Source of the DNA: JANWXR01 sp964608265
GTDB taxonomy: Bacteria > Chloroflexota > Anaerolineae > Anaerolineales > UBA6663
Reading direction: 5' to 3'
Assembly: GCA_964608265.1 (NCBI GenBank)
Contig: CAZSNP010000018.1
Coordinates: forward strand, 9,554 to 73,553
DNA length: 64,000 bases
Shown here: one piece after another, positions 7,780 to 19,142 of the stretch
How the letters are laid out: every line of letters begins with the position of its first letter
How positions within the stretch are numbered: the first letter of the stretch is position 1
Notes under the pieces: model-generated
Told to the model about the DNA's origin: nothing
The model's database searches: none
Seen by the model: the letters and a program-made list of their open reading frames with translations, nothing else
Translations under genes and position numbers: made by a program

Positions 7780-7998
7780 ATGTGTCGAAGCATCAAGACC
7801 CTGCGTAAGTTGGATCATCCCATCACCGAGGCCGAGATCGAGGCCGCGGCCCTGCAATACGTGCGCAAGATCAGCGGCTACCGCGCCCCGTCGCGCGCCA
7901 ACGCCGCCGCCTTCGAGCGCGCGGTGCGCGAGGTCTCAGCCGCTACGCGCGCACTGCTGGCGGGATTGAACGACTCAATAGCTCTCAAAGCCCCGTAG
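7780..7998 (+). CDS. DUF2277 family small protein
   Basis: The 72-residue protein begins MCRSIKTLRKLDHPITEAEI and continues AAALQYVRKISGYRAPSRAN, which matches the conserved DUF2277 family (short cytoplasmic proteins of unknown function). GGAG is 6 nt upstream of the ATG. The open frame extends upstream to 7483, but that part has no family resemblance and is excluded. The function is unknown. Confidence 0.85.
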   Translation: MCRSIKTLRKLDHPITEAEIEAAALQYVRKISGYRAPSRANAAAFERAVREVSAATRALLAGLNDSIALKAP

Positions 7999-8013
7999 GC
8001 TCTGGCAAAGTCT

Positions 8014-8817
8014 TTATCGTTGCAAGAGGGGCAGATACAGGCTGAAGGGTGGCAGCGTGTATTGCACGATCAGCACCGGCCGGGTGGTCGGGTCGGACTC
8101 GCGCGAGTAGAAGCGCTGGGCCGAGCCGGTCGTCAGTTCATCCCCGCGCAAGAGCCAACCGAAATTTGTGCTGGGCGCGTTCACCCAACCCTGCACATCG
8201 GCGACCAGGGTGGAGGTCGCCGTCCAGGTGTAGGCCAACGGATAAGTTGTGCCGACCGTTTGCGTCGCGCTGGCAGCGGCCACGAAGTCACCGCCGGCTG
8301 TGCTCCACAGCGTCGAGGAATACGTCCGGTGCAGCCAGGTCGCATCCCCCGGTGTGGCCGAAGCGCCCGAGCCGCCGCCGTTCGAGGTGCCCTCGCCCCA
8401 ATCGGCCGTGAGCCGGTGCAGCCCGATCACCTGCGGCACAGGCGGTGTCACCGTCCCTCCGGCGGTCTTGGAGATCGTCATGACGAAGGTCGCCGTGAGG
8501 ACGGCCGAGCCGGGCGGGATGGTGGCCGCGAGGTTGAACGCCAGCAACCCGCGCCGGGTGTAGTTCTCGATTTGGCCGGTGCGACCGACGAAGAAGAACG
8601 GGGCGGCGCCGTTGCTCAGCGAGCCATCCGCGCTTTCGAACAACGTATTGTCCTTGCTCGGAAACAGAGTGGCGGTCAATACGGGCTGAGGGTCGAGCGC
8701 ACCCTCGGCGGTCTGCGCCGACGCGGAACGAGCGTCGCTCGCCGCCAACCCGTGCAGCACCACCGCCGCGCAGCACAGGCCCAACCCAGCCGAAATCAAT
8801 AGTCGTGCGACTCGCAT
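8014..8817 (-). CDS. Exported DNRLRE-like beta-sandwich protein
   Basis: The 267-residue protein has an N-terminal signal peptide (MRVARLL, a hydrophobic run, then AASDARSASA). The body contains NTLFESADGSLSNGAAPFFF, RRGLLAFNL, WGEG and RPVLIVQYT, the pattern of DNRLRE domains found in secreted bacterial proteins that bind or display at the cell surface. The C-terminus ends in FSLYLPLLQR. The related motif FLPLVLNNF occurs after the signal peptide of the protein at 32802. Its partner and substrate are unknown. Confidence 0.75.
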   Translation of the reverse strand: MRVARLLISAGLGLCCAAVVLHGLAASDARSASAQTAEGALDPQPVLTATLFPSKDNTLFESADGSLSNGAAPFFFVGRTGQIENYTRRGLLAFNLAATIPPGSAVLTATFVMTISKTAGGTVTPPVPQVIGLHRLTADWGEGTSNGGGSGASATPGDATWLHRTYSSTLWSTAGGDFVAAASATQTVGTTYPLAYTWTATSTLVADVQGWVNAPSTNFGWLLRGDELTTGSAQRFYSRESDPTTRPVLIVQYTLPPFSLYLPLLQR

Positions 8818-8925
8818 ATTGCCTCTTTGTGCTCAACGGGATGGGACGAGTATAGGCCGGTCTATGGAGGGGCGGCAACCGCAGTGTGACCCAATCCCGC
8901 CTCCGCAATTTTGCGGAGCGCAGCC

Positions 8926-9402
8926 TCAGTTTCGCTCGGGCCTCAGAAAGCGCTCGGGCATTTGCACGGCCACCACCGCGCCTTTCGCGCACAACTGGCC
9001 GTGAGCCGAAAGCGTCGCCGCCATCACGACCTTGCGCTCTTTCAATTCCGTCACCTGTGCGCGGATGAGAAGCGGGCCGTCGATCGGGGTGGGGCGGAGG
9101 TAGTCCACATGCAACGAGGCGGTGACGAAGCGGAACGGCGGCTCGGTATCCATCGCGCGGCCCTCGGCGCGGTAGCTGGCGGCGGCGGCGGTTCCGGTGC
9201 AGTGGCAGTCAATCAGTGAGGCGATCAACCCTCCGTACACAAAGCCTGGCAGCGCGGTGTGCTCGGCGCGCGGCGTAAACGTCGTGAGCGTGGTGTCGTC
9301 GCTCTCCCAATACGTCTTGATCTGCAAACCGCGCTCATTCAAACGCCCGCAGCCGTAGCACCAGCTCAGGTGGTCGGGGTAGTAATCCTGAAACGCTTTC
9401 AT
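8926..9402 (-). CDS. PaaI-type hotdog thioesterase
   Basis: The 158-residue protein has a single hotdog fold: CYGCG at the N-terminus, then PGFVYGGLIASLIDCH for the central helix and LHVDYLRPTPIDGPLL for the following strands, as in the 4HBT superfamily. Such proteins hydrolyse acyl-CoA thioesters, often phenylacetyl- or long-chain acyl-CoA. Asp in LIDCH sits where the catalytic acid lies in PaaI relatives. GGAGG is 10 nt before the ATG. It follows the glycosyltransferases by 31 nt and may be co-transcribed. Confidence 0.85.
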   Translation of the reverse strand: MKAFQDYYPDHLSWCYGCGRLNERGLQIKTYWESDDTTLTTFTPRAEHTALPGFVYGGLIASLIDCHCTGTAAAASYRAEGRAMDTEPPFRFVTASLHVDYLRPTPIDGPLLIRAQVTELKERKVVMAATLSAHGQLCAKGAVVAVQMPERFLRPERN

Positions 9403-9433
9403 CGCCAGGGTGCCTCCGTTGCGAGGGTCGCGC

Positions 9434-10171
9434 TCAGGCTGATTGCGCCCGCAGCAGCCCCCGCCACTTTTCGAACTCGAACCGGCCCATGAGCAAACTC
9501 AGCCGCAGGCCGTGCAGCCCATCCCTCCAGCCACTCAGCGTCACGAAGCGCCACCAGAATTGCCGCACCGGCCGGCTGAGGAGGTGATGCGGTCGCGCTC
9601 GTATGCCCTCCAACCGCAACCGTTCGGCCTCATACCGCGCGTAGCTCGCTTGCTTGCGGATAAATTCGGGCACCGTTTCGTAATTGTGATGGATAAGGGG
9701 GGAGGTGAGGTGACCGGACTCGCCCTCGAGCAGCACCAATTCGTGCACCGGCCGCGCCGGATCGTAGCGGGCCGCGGCGCGCCGCAGCAACCGGAGTTGA
9801 TAATCCGGGTACCAGCCCGCGTGCAGAGTCAGTTTGCCGAAGAGATAGTTGTGACGCGGAATCCACCAGCCCGCCTGCGACTGCGTGATCGCCTGCCTGA
9901 TTTCCTCGGCCAGCGCGGGCGGCACACGCTCGTCGGCATCCACAAACAGCACCCATTCGGCCCCGGTGGCCTGCAGCGCGGCGTTGCGCTGCCCGGCATA
10001 ATCGTCGAAGGCGCGCTGCGCCACGCGCGCTCCGGCCTCACGCGCCAGCGCCACCGTGCGATCGGTGCTGAACGAGTCAAAGACAAGGACTTCATCCGCC
10101 CAGCGGACCGAGGCCAGGCAGTCGGGCAGATGCCGTTCTTCGTCGAGGGTGAGGATAATGGCGCACAGCAT
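9434..10171 (-). CDS. Family 2 glycosyltransferase (WaaE/KdtX-like)
   Basis: The 245-residue protein starts LCAIILTLDEERHLPDCLAS, then has VFDSFSTDRT and the DxD-type FVDADER, followed by FRLTLHAGWYPDYQLRLLRR-like sequence (LHAGWYPDYQLRL) typical of the lipopolysaccharide core beta-glucosyltransferase group of GT2. It would transfer a sugar to a cell-envelope glycan at the cytoplasmic face. Its start at 10171 lies 33 nt after the stop of the other glycosyltransferase, so the two form an operon. Confidence 0.85.
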   Translation of the reverse strand: MLCAIILTLDEERHLPDCLASVRWADEVLVFDSFSTDRTVALAREAGARVAQRAFDDYAGQRNAALQATGAEWVLFVDADERVPPALAEEIRQAITQSQAGWWIPRHNYLFGKLTLHAGWYPDYQLRLLRRAAARYDPARPVHELVLLEGESGHLTSPLIHHNYETVPEFIRKQASYARYEAERLRLEGIRARPHHLLSRPVRQFWWRFVTLSGWRDGLHGLRLSLLMGRFEFEKWRGLLRAQSA

Positions 10172-10203
10172 CGAGGGCCGGGCAGTGAAGGAAAACCGAG
10201 CCG

Positions 10204-11202
10204 TTACGCCGGTTTCCTTTCTTTCCCTCGTCGCCCGTATTTCCAGACGGCGGCGACCTCGGTCAGCAACTGATTTAATCCGGCGCGCGCATCGGGCGAG
10301 AGCTGGCCGCGCTGGCTGCGGGCGTGGTTGGCGCGGATGCGGCTCCGCATCGCAAACTGCACCAGCGCCGACACGGCGGCATTGACCAGCGGCCCGTGAT
10401 AACGGCGGAACAACCGGCGGCGGCTCGTCCACAGATGGACAAACGATTCGCCCGCGACCTGCGCCGTGCTCTGCCCACCGAAGTGCACGACCCGCGCGCC
10501 CGGCACCACCCAGCACTCCCAGCCCTTCTGCCGCAGGCGTTGTTGCGCGTCGATCTCCTCGCAGTACATGAAATAGGTCGCGTCGAACAACTCCTCCACC
10601 GACGCCAGGGCCTCGGCGCGTACGGCGAAGGCCGCCCCGAGGGTGTGCTCGACGCGGAAGGGCGTGCCGCCGGAATACCACCCCGCCGGATAGCGCCCGT
10701 TGAGCGGCGAGTCGATGAGGCGGGCGAGGCGGCCCGCCGGCGGGAAGAGGTCGAAGCAGGCCTGCACGGTCCCCGGAAAGCGGAAGCCCGAATGTTGCAG
10801 CGTGCCGTCCGGATTGACCAGCATCGGCGCGGCCACGCCGGCCTGCGGTTGCGCGCGGAGGAAATCCACCAGCGCCCGCAGCGCGCCGGCCTGCACGACC
10901 GTGTCGGGGTTGAGGATGAGCGCCGCGAACGGGGGGTGATGGGCCGGTGAGCGCAGGCTGAAGCCGAGCGCCTCCAGCCCGAGGTTGTTGCCCGCGCCCA
11001 TGCCGTTGTTCTCGGCCTCGATGACGAGCGTGCGCGGGAAGTGCGCGCGCAGCATCGCCACCGAATCATCGGTCGAGCCGTTATCGACCACGCACACCCG
11101 CGCGTTCAGGCCGCTGCTCGCCAGATCCACGTACACCGAATCGAGGCAGGCGGCCAACAACTCGCGCACGTTCCAATTGACGATGACGATGCCTAAATCC
11201 AT
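10204..11202 (-). CDS. Rhamnosyltransferase-like family 2 glycosyltransferase
   Basis: The 332-residue GT2 enzyme has IVIVNWNVRELLAACLDSV, VVDNGSTDDSV, NNGMGAGNNLGL and LILNPDTV, then the acceptor-domain signature GAAFAVRAEAL and MYCEEIDAQQRLRQKGW. These are the motifs of dTDP-rhamnosyltransferase-type enzymes. A role in cell-surface polysaccharide assembly is likely. ATG 11202 is chosen because the homology starts there. The longer upstream frame overlaps the subtilase gene. Confidence 0.87.
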   Translation of the reverse strand: MDLGIVIVNWNVRELLAACLDSVYVDLASSGLNARVCVVDNGSTDDSVAMLRAHFPRTLVIEAENNGMGAGNNLGLEALGFSLRSPAHHPPFAALILNPDTVVQAGALRALVDFLRAQPQAGVAAPMLVNPDGTLQHSGFRFPGTVQACFDLFPPAGRLARLIDSPLNGRYPAGWYSGGTPFRVEHTLGAAFAVRAEALASVEELFDATYFMYCEEIDAQQRLRQKGWECWVVPGARVVHFGGQSTAQVAGESFVHLWTSRRRLFRRYHGPLVNAAVSALVQFAMRSRIRANHARSQRGQLSPDARAGLNQLLTEVAAVWKYGRRGKERKPA

Positions 11203-11248
11203 AGAAGGGCGCGGCGTGCCGGCGAAAGAGCCGCGGTCTGGCGCGCCG

Positions 11249-12859
11249 CTACTTCTTCGCCCGCTTCGGCAGGCGAGCCTGCGCCTCGGCCACCGCGCGG
11301 TGAGCGTTGAGCCGGCCGAAGCCATACTGCTCGCTGTAGCCGTTCCGATAATTCCCGCTGGCGCGGTCAATCTTCTTGGCGGTGGAGCCCAGTAGGTTGC
11401 CGACCTCATCGCGGGTGAGCGCCGGATTCACCGACAGCACGAGCGCGGCGATGCCGGCGGCCAGCGGCGTAGCGGCCGAGGTGCCGCCGAACTGATCGGT
11501 GTACGCGCCGTTCAGGTTGAAGCCGCGGTTGCGCTGCGAGACGTCGGTGGTGGTGATGGATTGCCGGTTGCGCTGCGGGTCGCTGCTCGGGCAGACGAAG
11601 GCGAGGCCCTCGCCGTAGTTGCTGTACAGCGCGCGCACGCCCCGATCGTTCGAGGCGCCCACGCCGAACGCGCGCGGGTGGCTGGCCGGAAAGCCGATGC
11701 GGTTGCGGGCGTCGTTGCCGGCAGCGCAGAACACCAGGCAGCCCTTGCCCTGTCGCCCGCTGCCGGCCACCTCATCCACCGCGCTCTCGAGGTCGGCGTT
11801 CTGCGCGCCGCTCCAACTGCACGAAATCACCTGCGCGTGCCGGCCGGCGTAACGCAGGGCGTTGGCGACCTGATCGTTGGGGGCCAGCGCATCCGCGCCG
11901 AAGATTTTTATCGGCAGCAGGGTGCAGTTGTAGGCGATGCCGGCCACGCCGCGCCGGTTGTTCCCGACCGCGGCCGCGACGCCGGCGCAGGCCGTGCCGT
12001 GACTGTCGTTGCCCTCCAACCGGTCGTACGGCGAATGATAATAGCGGGGGTTGGGATCGTAATCGCCGTCGTAGAAGTTGCGGCCGTGGCGGTCGGGCGC
12101 TTTCGGGTTGGGGTTGACCCACACGTTGGCGCGCAAATCGGGGTGCTGCAAATCCACCCCGTCATCCACCACCGCGATGACGACCGAGCGCGCGCCGCCG
12201 GGCGTGATGTCCCACGCCCGGAAGGCGTCCACGTCCTCGCCGGCCAGCGCGCCGCGCTCACCGGTGTTGTGCAGGTGCCATTGCTTCGCGAGCAGCCGGT
12301 CGTTGGTCGGCGCGGCTTTGCGGTGCTCGGCCAGGAAGTTCGGCGTGGCGTACTCCACGAGGCTGTCGGCCTCGGCCAGCGCGTTCGCCATTTCGATGAT
12401 GCCCGGCTCGGTCACGTCGTTGCTCGGGCCGACGACGAAGTGGTCGCGTGTAAATTCATTTTTGCGGCGCTTGGCCAGGCCAAAGCCCTTCAGCAACTTA
12501 TCCTGCTGCGCGGCGGTGGTCGTGCGCCGGAAGCGGACGATGATCTCGCGCGAGGCGACCAGCCGCAGACCGGAGGCCGTCTCGGTGTATACGGGCAGGG
12601 TGCGCTTGATGGTATCAATCAGCCGGTGGGGCAGCGCGTCGCGGACCGCGGCCAGCGTGTTGCGGGCCACCCCGATCTGTGAGAGGAGCAGGGTGCGGCC
12701 AAAGCCGCGCGCCGCCGGCGATTCCGGGCTTTTCAACGCGGTGCGCGCCGACTTCAACGCATCGCTGGCCGGGGCCTCCCGCTCGAACCGCACGCCGATG
12801 TCGTCCGCCGAGTATTCGATCTCGATCTTCGTGCGATTCACGGAGTAAATAAAGGCCAT
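11249..12859 (-). CDS. S8 subtilisin-like serine protease without signal peptide
   Basis: The 536-residue protein has an N-terminal prodomain-like region (about 1-170, ending VEYATPNFLAEHR) and a peptidase S8 domain with the full triad: Asp in AVVDDGVDLQHPDL, His in NDSHGTACAG and Ser in FGGTSAATPLAAG. The oxyanion Asn lies in CAAGNDARN. No signal peptide or membrane segment is visible, so it may act inside the cell or leave by an unusual route. The upstream gene encodes a protein like its prodomain, probably an inhibitor or chaperone. Confidence 0.92.
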   Translation of the reverse strand: MAFIYSVNRTKIEIEYSADDIGVRFEREAPASDALKSARTALKSPESPAARGFGRTLLLSQIGVARNTLAAVRDALPHRLIDTIKRTLPVYTETASGLRLVASREIIVRFRRTTTAAQQDKLLKGFGLAKRRKNEFTRDHFVVGPSNDVTEPGIIEMANALAEADSLVEYATPNFLAEHRKAAPTNDRLLAKQWHLHNTGERGALAGEDVDAFRAWDITPGGARSVVIAVVDDGVDLQHPDLRANVWVNPNPKAPDRHGRNFYDGDYDPNPRYYHSPYDRLEGNDSHGTACAGVAAAVGNNRRGVAGIAYNCTLLPIKIFGADALAPNDQVANALRYAGRHAQVISCSWSGAQNADLESAVDEVAGSGRQGKGCLVFCAAGNDARNRIGFPASHPRAFGVGASNDRGVRALYSNYGEGLAFVCPSSDPQRNRQSITTTDVSQRNRGFNLNGAYTDQFGGTSAATPLAAGIAALVLSVNPALTRDEVGNLLGSTAKKIDRASGNYRNGYSEQYGFGRLNAHRAVAEAQARLPKRAKK

Positions 12860-12919
12860 GACGAGTCCTCGTTGGTCGCGGCGGGGGAGGTGGGGATATA
12901 TCGGCGCCGGGTGCGGAAG

Positions 12920-13474
12920 TCAGCGCCGATACTCTGAGATGAAATTGGGCGCGGCGAACTCAACCTCTTCGGCGGAGTTAAGCTCGCCGGCGACTTCGAG
13001 CGTGCGCAGGCCCTCGGGCTGGGGCACCTTGGCGATGAACTGCCGGGGGACGAATTCGTTCTGGCGCGCGAGGGTGATGCCGTAGCGCTGCTCCACGCTG
13101 CGGCGGCGTTTCGACGTGAGGGTGGATTTGAAGCGGACGGCGATCTCATCCGAGAGGATTTGCAGCGTCTGGCTTTCGGAGTCACGCAGCACCGGCGTCA
13201 CAAATTCCACGACGCCTTCCTGCAGCCAGTGATGAAACCGCTGCACCGCCCGGGCGCGCTGGCCTTCGTCGGCCAGTTCCACCACGGCCAGCCGCTGGCT
13301 GCGGATGATCTCCGCCCGGCCGAAGGTGCGCAGCGCGCTGGTCACGCTTCGCTCCGCGCCCGCGCGATAACGCACTGCGATGACGTTCTCGAGCAGCTCG
13401 ACCCGAATGCGCTTGCTGCCCTGTTTGTACGAAATGTGGCCGTTGTGGCCTTGTGGTTGTATGGGCTGCTTCAT
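12920..13474 (-). CDS. Stand-alone subtilase prodomain-like protein
   Basis: The 184-residue protein has no protease domain. Its C-terminal half (ILSDEIAVRFK, RYGITLARQNEFVPRQFI, then VEFAAPNFISEYRR) aligns with the prodomain of the adjacent subtilase (REIIVRFR, GLAKRRKNEFTRDHFV, VEYATPNFLAEHR). Two such modules seem to be present in tandem. GAGGAG is 8 nt before ATG 13474, and 60 nt separate it from the protease gene. By analogy with I9 propeptides it may fold or inhibit the protease in trans. Confidence 0.7.
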   Translation of the reverse strand: MKQPIQPQGHNGHISYKQGSKRIRVELLENVIAVRYRAGAERSVTSALRTFGRAEIIRSQRLAVVELADEGQRARAVQRFHHWLQEGVVEFVTPVLRDSESQTLQILSDEIAVRFKSTLTSKRRRSVEQRYGITLARQNEFVPRQFIAKVPQPEGLRTLEVAGELNSAEEVEFAAPNFISEYRR

Positions 13475-13639
13475 GGAGGCTCTCCTCGACGATGATCGTC
13501 GCCAAGCCACAGCCTTACGATACCTCATCCGCCCACGGCGCGCAACATGATGAATGACCTCATCGCAATCCCTGTTCGATGACACGCGGACGGGCCATCG
13601 GCCAAATCCGGTCAGATTGGTGCGGGCGGCCGGCGGGCG

Positions 13640-14923
13640 TTATGGCCGTTCGATCTCTACCCGCTGTGGGTCGGAGCGGTTGTTGAGCACGCGCACCTGT
13701 TCGTGGATGAGGCCGGCCCAGAAATCCTGCGGGTTGCGGCTGGGCACGATCTCATCCAGCACCACGCCGCCGGTGACGACCGAGCGCTGGCCCGGCAGGA
13801 GGTAATACTGCGGGCGCCCGAGTGAATCGGGCAGGATGGTCAGCGTCTCCGGCGTGCCGATGGCCCAGCGCCACGGGAAGTCGGTCTCGCAGGTATCGCA
13901 CATCAACCCCACACGGAAGGCGCCCGCCTCTTGATAGAAGCCGGTGCCGGCGGAGTTCACGCGCATCGACTCGTACACATAGCCCGAGAACGGGCCGGTG
14001 GTGCGGATGGGGGTCTCGCCGTAATTCTCGACCGTCAGCGTGAAGTACAGGGTGTTGCCGAGCACAACGACCCGCGACGAATAATCCACCAGCCCGTGCG
14101 CAATCTGCGCCAGCGGCAGGCCGCGATTGGCGATGGTGAGCGTGGTCTCAACGGCGGTGCGCTGGCCAACGCGGTCGGTGGCCTCGGCGCGAACGCGATA
14201 CTCGCCGTTCGGCGGCGGGATCTGGCCGAGGTCGATGCCGCCGTCGTAATCGTATGTGTGCGTGCCGCGCTGGCCGGGCCTGAGCACCGATTGCCGGCTC
14301 TCGGCGATGGGGAGTTGCGTGCCGTCGGCCCCGATGATAAACAGCCGCTGCCCGGCCTCATCCACCTCCTTGCTCAAATCCACGTTGAAGGTCGCGCGGT
14401 CATCCAGCCCATCCTGATTCGGCGTGAACGTGCGCGGGCTGACGGTGAGGTTGGTCAGTTCGGGCAGGGCGGTGTCGGCCTCGGTGATAGTGAGCGTGCC
14501 GGTGAGGCTGTTGCTCGCGCCGGCTTCATCGGTGGCCGCGGCATGCCAGGTGTATGTGCCGTTCTGCAGCACGCGCGCCAGCACCTCGAACGCCAGGCTC
14601 TCGCCGGGCAGCGTATACGGATCGACCACGCCGCTGAAATCCACGACCGTATCGCCCGCCAGGGTCGGCTTGTCGGTGCGGAAGTCGAAGCGTTTGCCCT
14701 GGGAATCGGTGAAGTAAACCGACACCCGGGCGGCGCGGCGCAGCCTGAAGGTGAGCCGCGCCACGTCGGTCTGCCCGTCGGCGTTGGGGGTGATGGTGTC
14801 GAGCGAGAACGCCGCCGACTCGAGCGGCGGCCCGCCCGGGCGCAGCCACAACGCCGCTATCGCCAGCCCCAGCCCGGTGACGGCAACGGCAATCAGAATT
14901 GTCAGTGAGATGGGAAGTTTCAT
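13640..14923 (-). CDS. Membrane-anchored beta-sandwich surface protein
   Basis: The 427-residue protein has an N-terminal signal anchor (MKLPISLTILIAVAVTGLGL, then AIAALWL) and several Ig/FlgD-like modules with the repeated phrases TPNADGQTDVARLTF and TPNQDGLDDRATF, which are typical of FlgD-Ig folds in secreted proteins. A CDTCETD pair of Cys lies near residue 345. There is no catalytic motif. It heads the minus-strand block, so exported structure or substrate display is a plausible role, but the function is unknown. Confidence 0.7.
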   Translation of the reverse strand: MKLPISLTILIAVAVTGLGLAIAALWLRPGGPPLESAAFSLDTITPNADGQTDVARLTFRLRRAARVSVYFTDSQGKRFDFRTDKPTLAGDTVVDFSGVVDPYTLPGESLAFEVLARVLQNGTYTWHAAATDEAGASNSLTGTLTITEADTALPELTNLTVSPRTFTPNQDGLDDRATFNVDLSKEVDEAGQRLFIIGADGTQLPIAESRQSVLRPGQRGTHTYDYDGGIDLGQIPPPNGEYRVRAEATDRVGQRTAVETTLTIANRGLPLAQIAHGLVDYSSRVVVLGNTLYFTLTVENYGETPIRTTGPFSGYVYESMRVNSAGTGFYQEAGAFRVGLMCDTCETDFPWRWAIGTPETLTILPDSLGRPQYYLLPGQRSVVTGGVVLDEIVPSRNPQDFWAGLIHEQVRVLNNRSDPQRVEIERP

Positions 14924-14980
14924 GGTAGAGGTGGATTATATCCGCGACGGTGCCTCGCGCGCTGTAGGGGAGCGGCTTAC

Positions 14981-15150
14981 AGCCCGAGGATGAGCAAAGT
15001 CACTGATAGTGCCGACAACTCGCGCTCCCGCTCCCTCTCCCGCTGGTAGAGGGAGGGAGACCGCGCCTTTTTGAGAGCCTCCCCTTCTCCCGGCGGGAGA
15101 AGGGGTAGGGGATGAGGGAGAGCCGAACGTCTTTGCACAAGCCCTGGGCT
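14981..15150. mobile_element. Second, diverged MITE-like repeat
   Basis: Its ends AGCCCGAGGATGAGCAAAGTC and the complement of GTCTTTGCACAAGCCCTGGGCT resemble each other and the ends of the 539-786 element. The interior again holds inverted CTCCCTCTCCC/GGGAGAAGGGG motifs. It fills most of the 350-bp noncoding gap before folC. Confidence 0.45.
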
Positions 15151-15275
15151 TTCAGCCGCACCGGTCACAGCCCGGAGTGAAAGCTCGGGTTGGGCGATGG
15201 CAGTCTGATATTCGTCGATAGTTTGGCTTTGGTTTTCCTTTTCCCCCGCCTCATGCTAGTATTCCCTCACCGGCG

Positions 15276-16585
15276 ATGATGACGTATCAAGAGAGCCTGG
15301 CTTTCCTCTACAGCTTCGTGGACTATAGCGCCACGCGCCAGGTCAGGTATTCGCCTGCGACCTTCGACCTCAGCCGCACGCGGGTACTGCTTGATTTGCT
15401 CGGCAACCCGCAGGACCGCTACCCGGTCGTGCACGTAGCGGGCACGAAGGGCAAAGGCTCGGTGAGCGCGCTGTGTGCGGCGGCGCTGACGACCTCCGGT
15501 CAGCGCACCGGGCTGTATACCTCCCCGCACTTGCTCGACTTCCGCGAGCGCATACAGATCAACGGTGACTACATCCCCGAAGCCGAGGTCAGCGCCGTTT
15601 GCGGACGGCTGCGCGAACTTGCGTCGCAGGTGCCGGGCATCACGACGTTTGAACTCACCACCGCGCTGGCCTTCGAATACTTCGCCCGCCAACGCGTCGA
15701 GGTGGCCGTCATCGAAGTCGGCCTGGGCGGGCGGCTCGACGCCACGAATTGCGTCACGCCGCGCGTCTCCGTCATCACCTCGCTGAGCTACGATCACATG
15801 GATTTCCTCGGCCCGACGCTCGCGCAAATCGCCACCGAGAAGGCCGGCATCCTCAAACCGGGCGTGGCCGTCGTCAGCGCGCCGCAGCCGCCGGAGGCGC
15901 TGGCCGTCATCGAAACCATCGCCGCCGAACGCCGCGCCCCCCTGACGCTCGTCGGGCGCGATTGGTTCTACCGGGTCACGGGCCGCTCACTCGATGGGCA
16001 GACGGTCGTCATCTCGCCCGGTGGATTGACCCTCGACCTCCCGCTGCTTGGCCCGCATCAGGCCGAGAACGCGGCGGTGGCGGTGGCCGCCTTGCGCGCG
16101 AGCGGCCTCGCCGTGAGCGACGATGCCATCCGCAGCGGATTCCGCGCCGTGCGCTGGCCGGGCCGCTTCGAGATTCTGGGGCGTGAGCCGCTCGTCATCG
16201 TTGATAGCGCGCACAATCGCGACTCGGCCGAGAAGCTCGCCGCCACGCTCGACCAGTATCTGCCCGAGCGCCGCGTCATCCTGATCTTTGGCGCGTCGGT
16301 TGACAAAGACGTGCAGGGCATGCTTGAAGTTTTGGCCCGGCGCGCGGGAACCGTGATCTGCACGCAAGCCGTTCACCCGCGCGCCATCGAACCCGAACAA
16401 CTCGCCGCCGAGGCGGCCCGGTTGGGCGGTGGGCCGACGGAGAGCGTCGCCCCCGTGGCTGCCGCGCTCGAACGCGCCCTGCAACTTGCCGGGCCGGGCG
16501 ATATGATTCTGGCGACCGGTAGCCTGTTCGTCGTCGCCGAAGTGCAGACCGCCATCCGCCATCTCAAATCTGAAATCTCAACTCA

Positions 16586-16589
<4 letters not shown>
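15276..16589 (+). CDS. folC: Folylpolyglutamate/dihydrofolate synthase
   Basis: The 437-residue Mur-ligase-family enzyme adds glutamate to folates in the cytoplasm. The P-loop GTKGKGS (56-62), SPHLLDFRERIQI, the FELTTALAFEYF and GLGGRLDATN motifs and the C-terminal VDSAHNRDS are all present, and the length is normal. A second Met follows the first, so the start could be 15279. The TGA overlaps the lon ATG (ATGA), which indicates translational coupling. Confidence 0.95.
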
Positions 16590-19075
<2,486 letters not shown>

Positions 19076-19101
19076 AGGGCGCCTTTAGCACAAGGGTTGT
19101 G

Positions 19102-19133
19102 GAGACGCGCCGCAGCGCGTCTCTGCTTTTTTT
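19102..19133 (+). terminator. Rho-independent terminator after lon
   Basis: A 9-bp stem GAGACGCGC/GCGCGTCTC with a CGCA loop is followed by TGC and seven T (19127-19133). It ends the folC-lon operon. Confidence 0.9.
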
Positions 19134-19142
19134 GAGCCTCGC

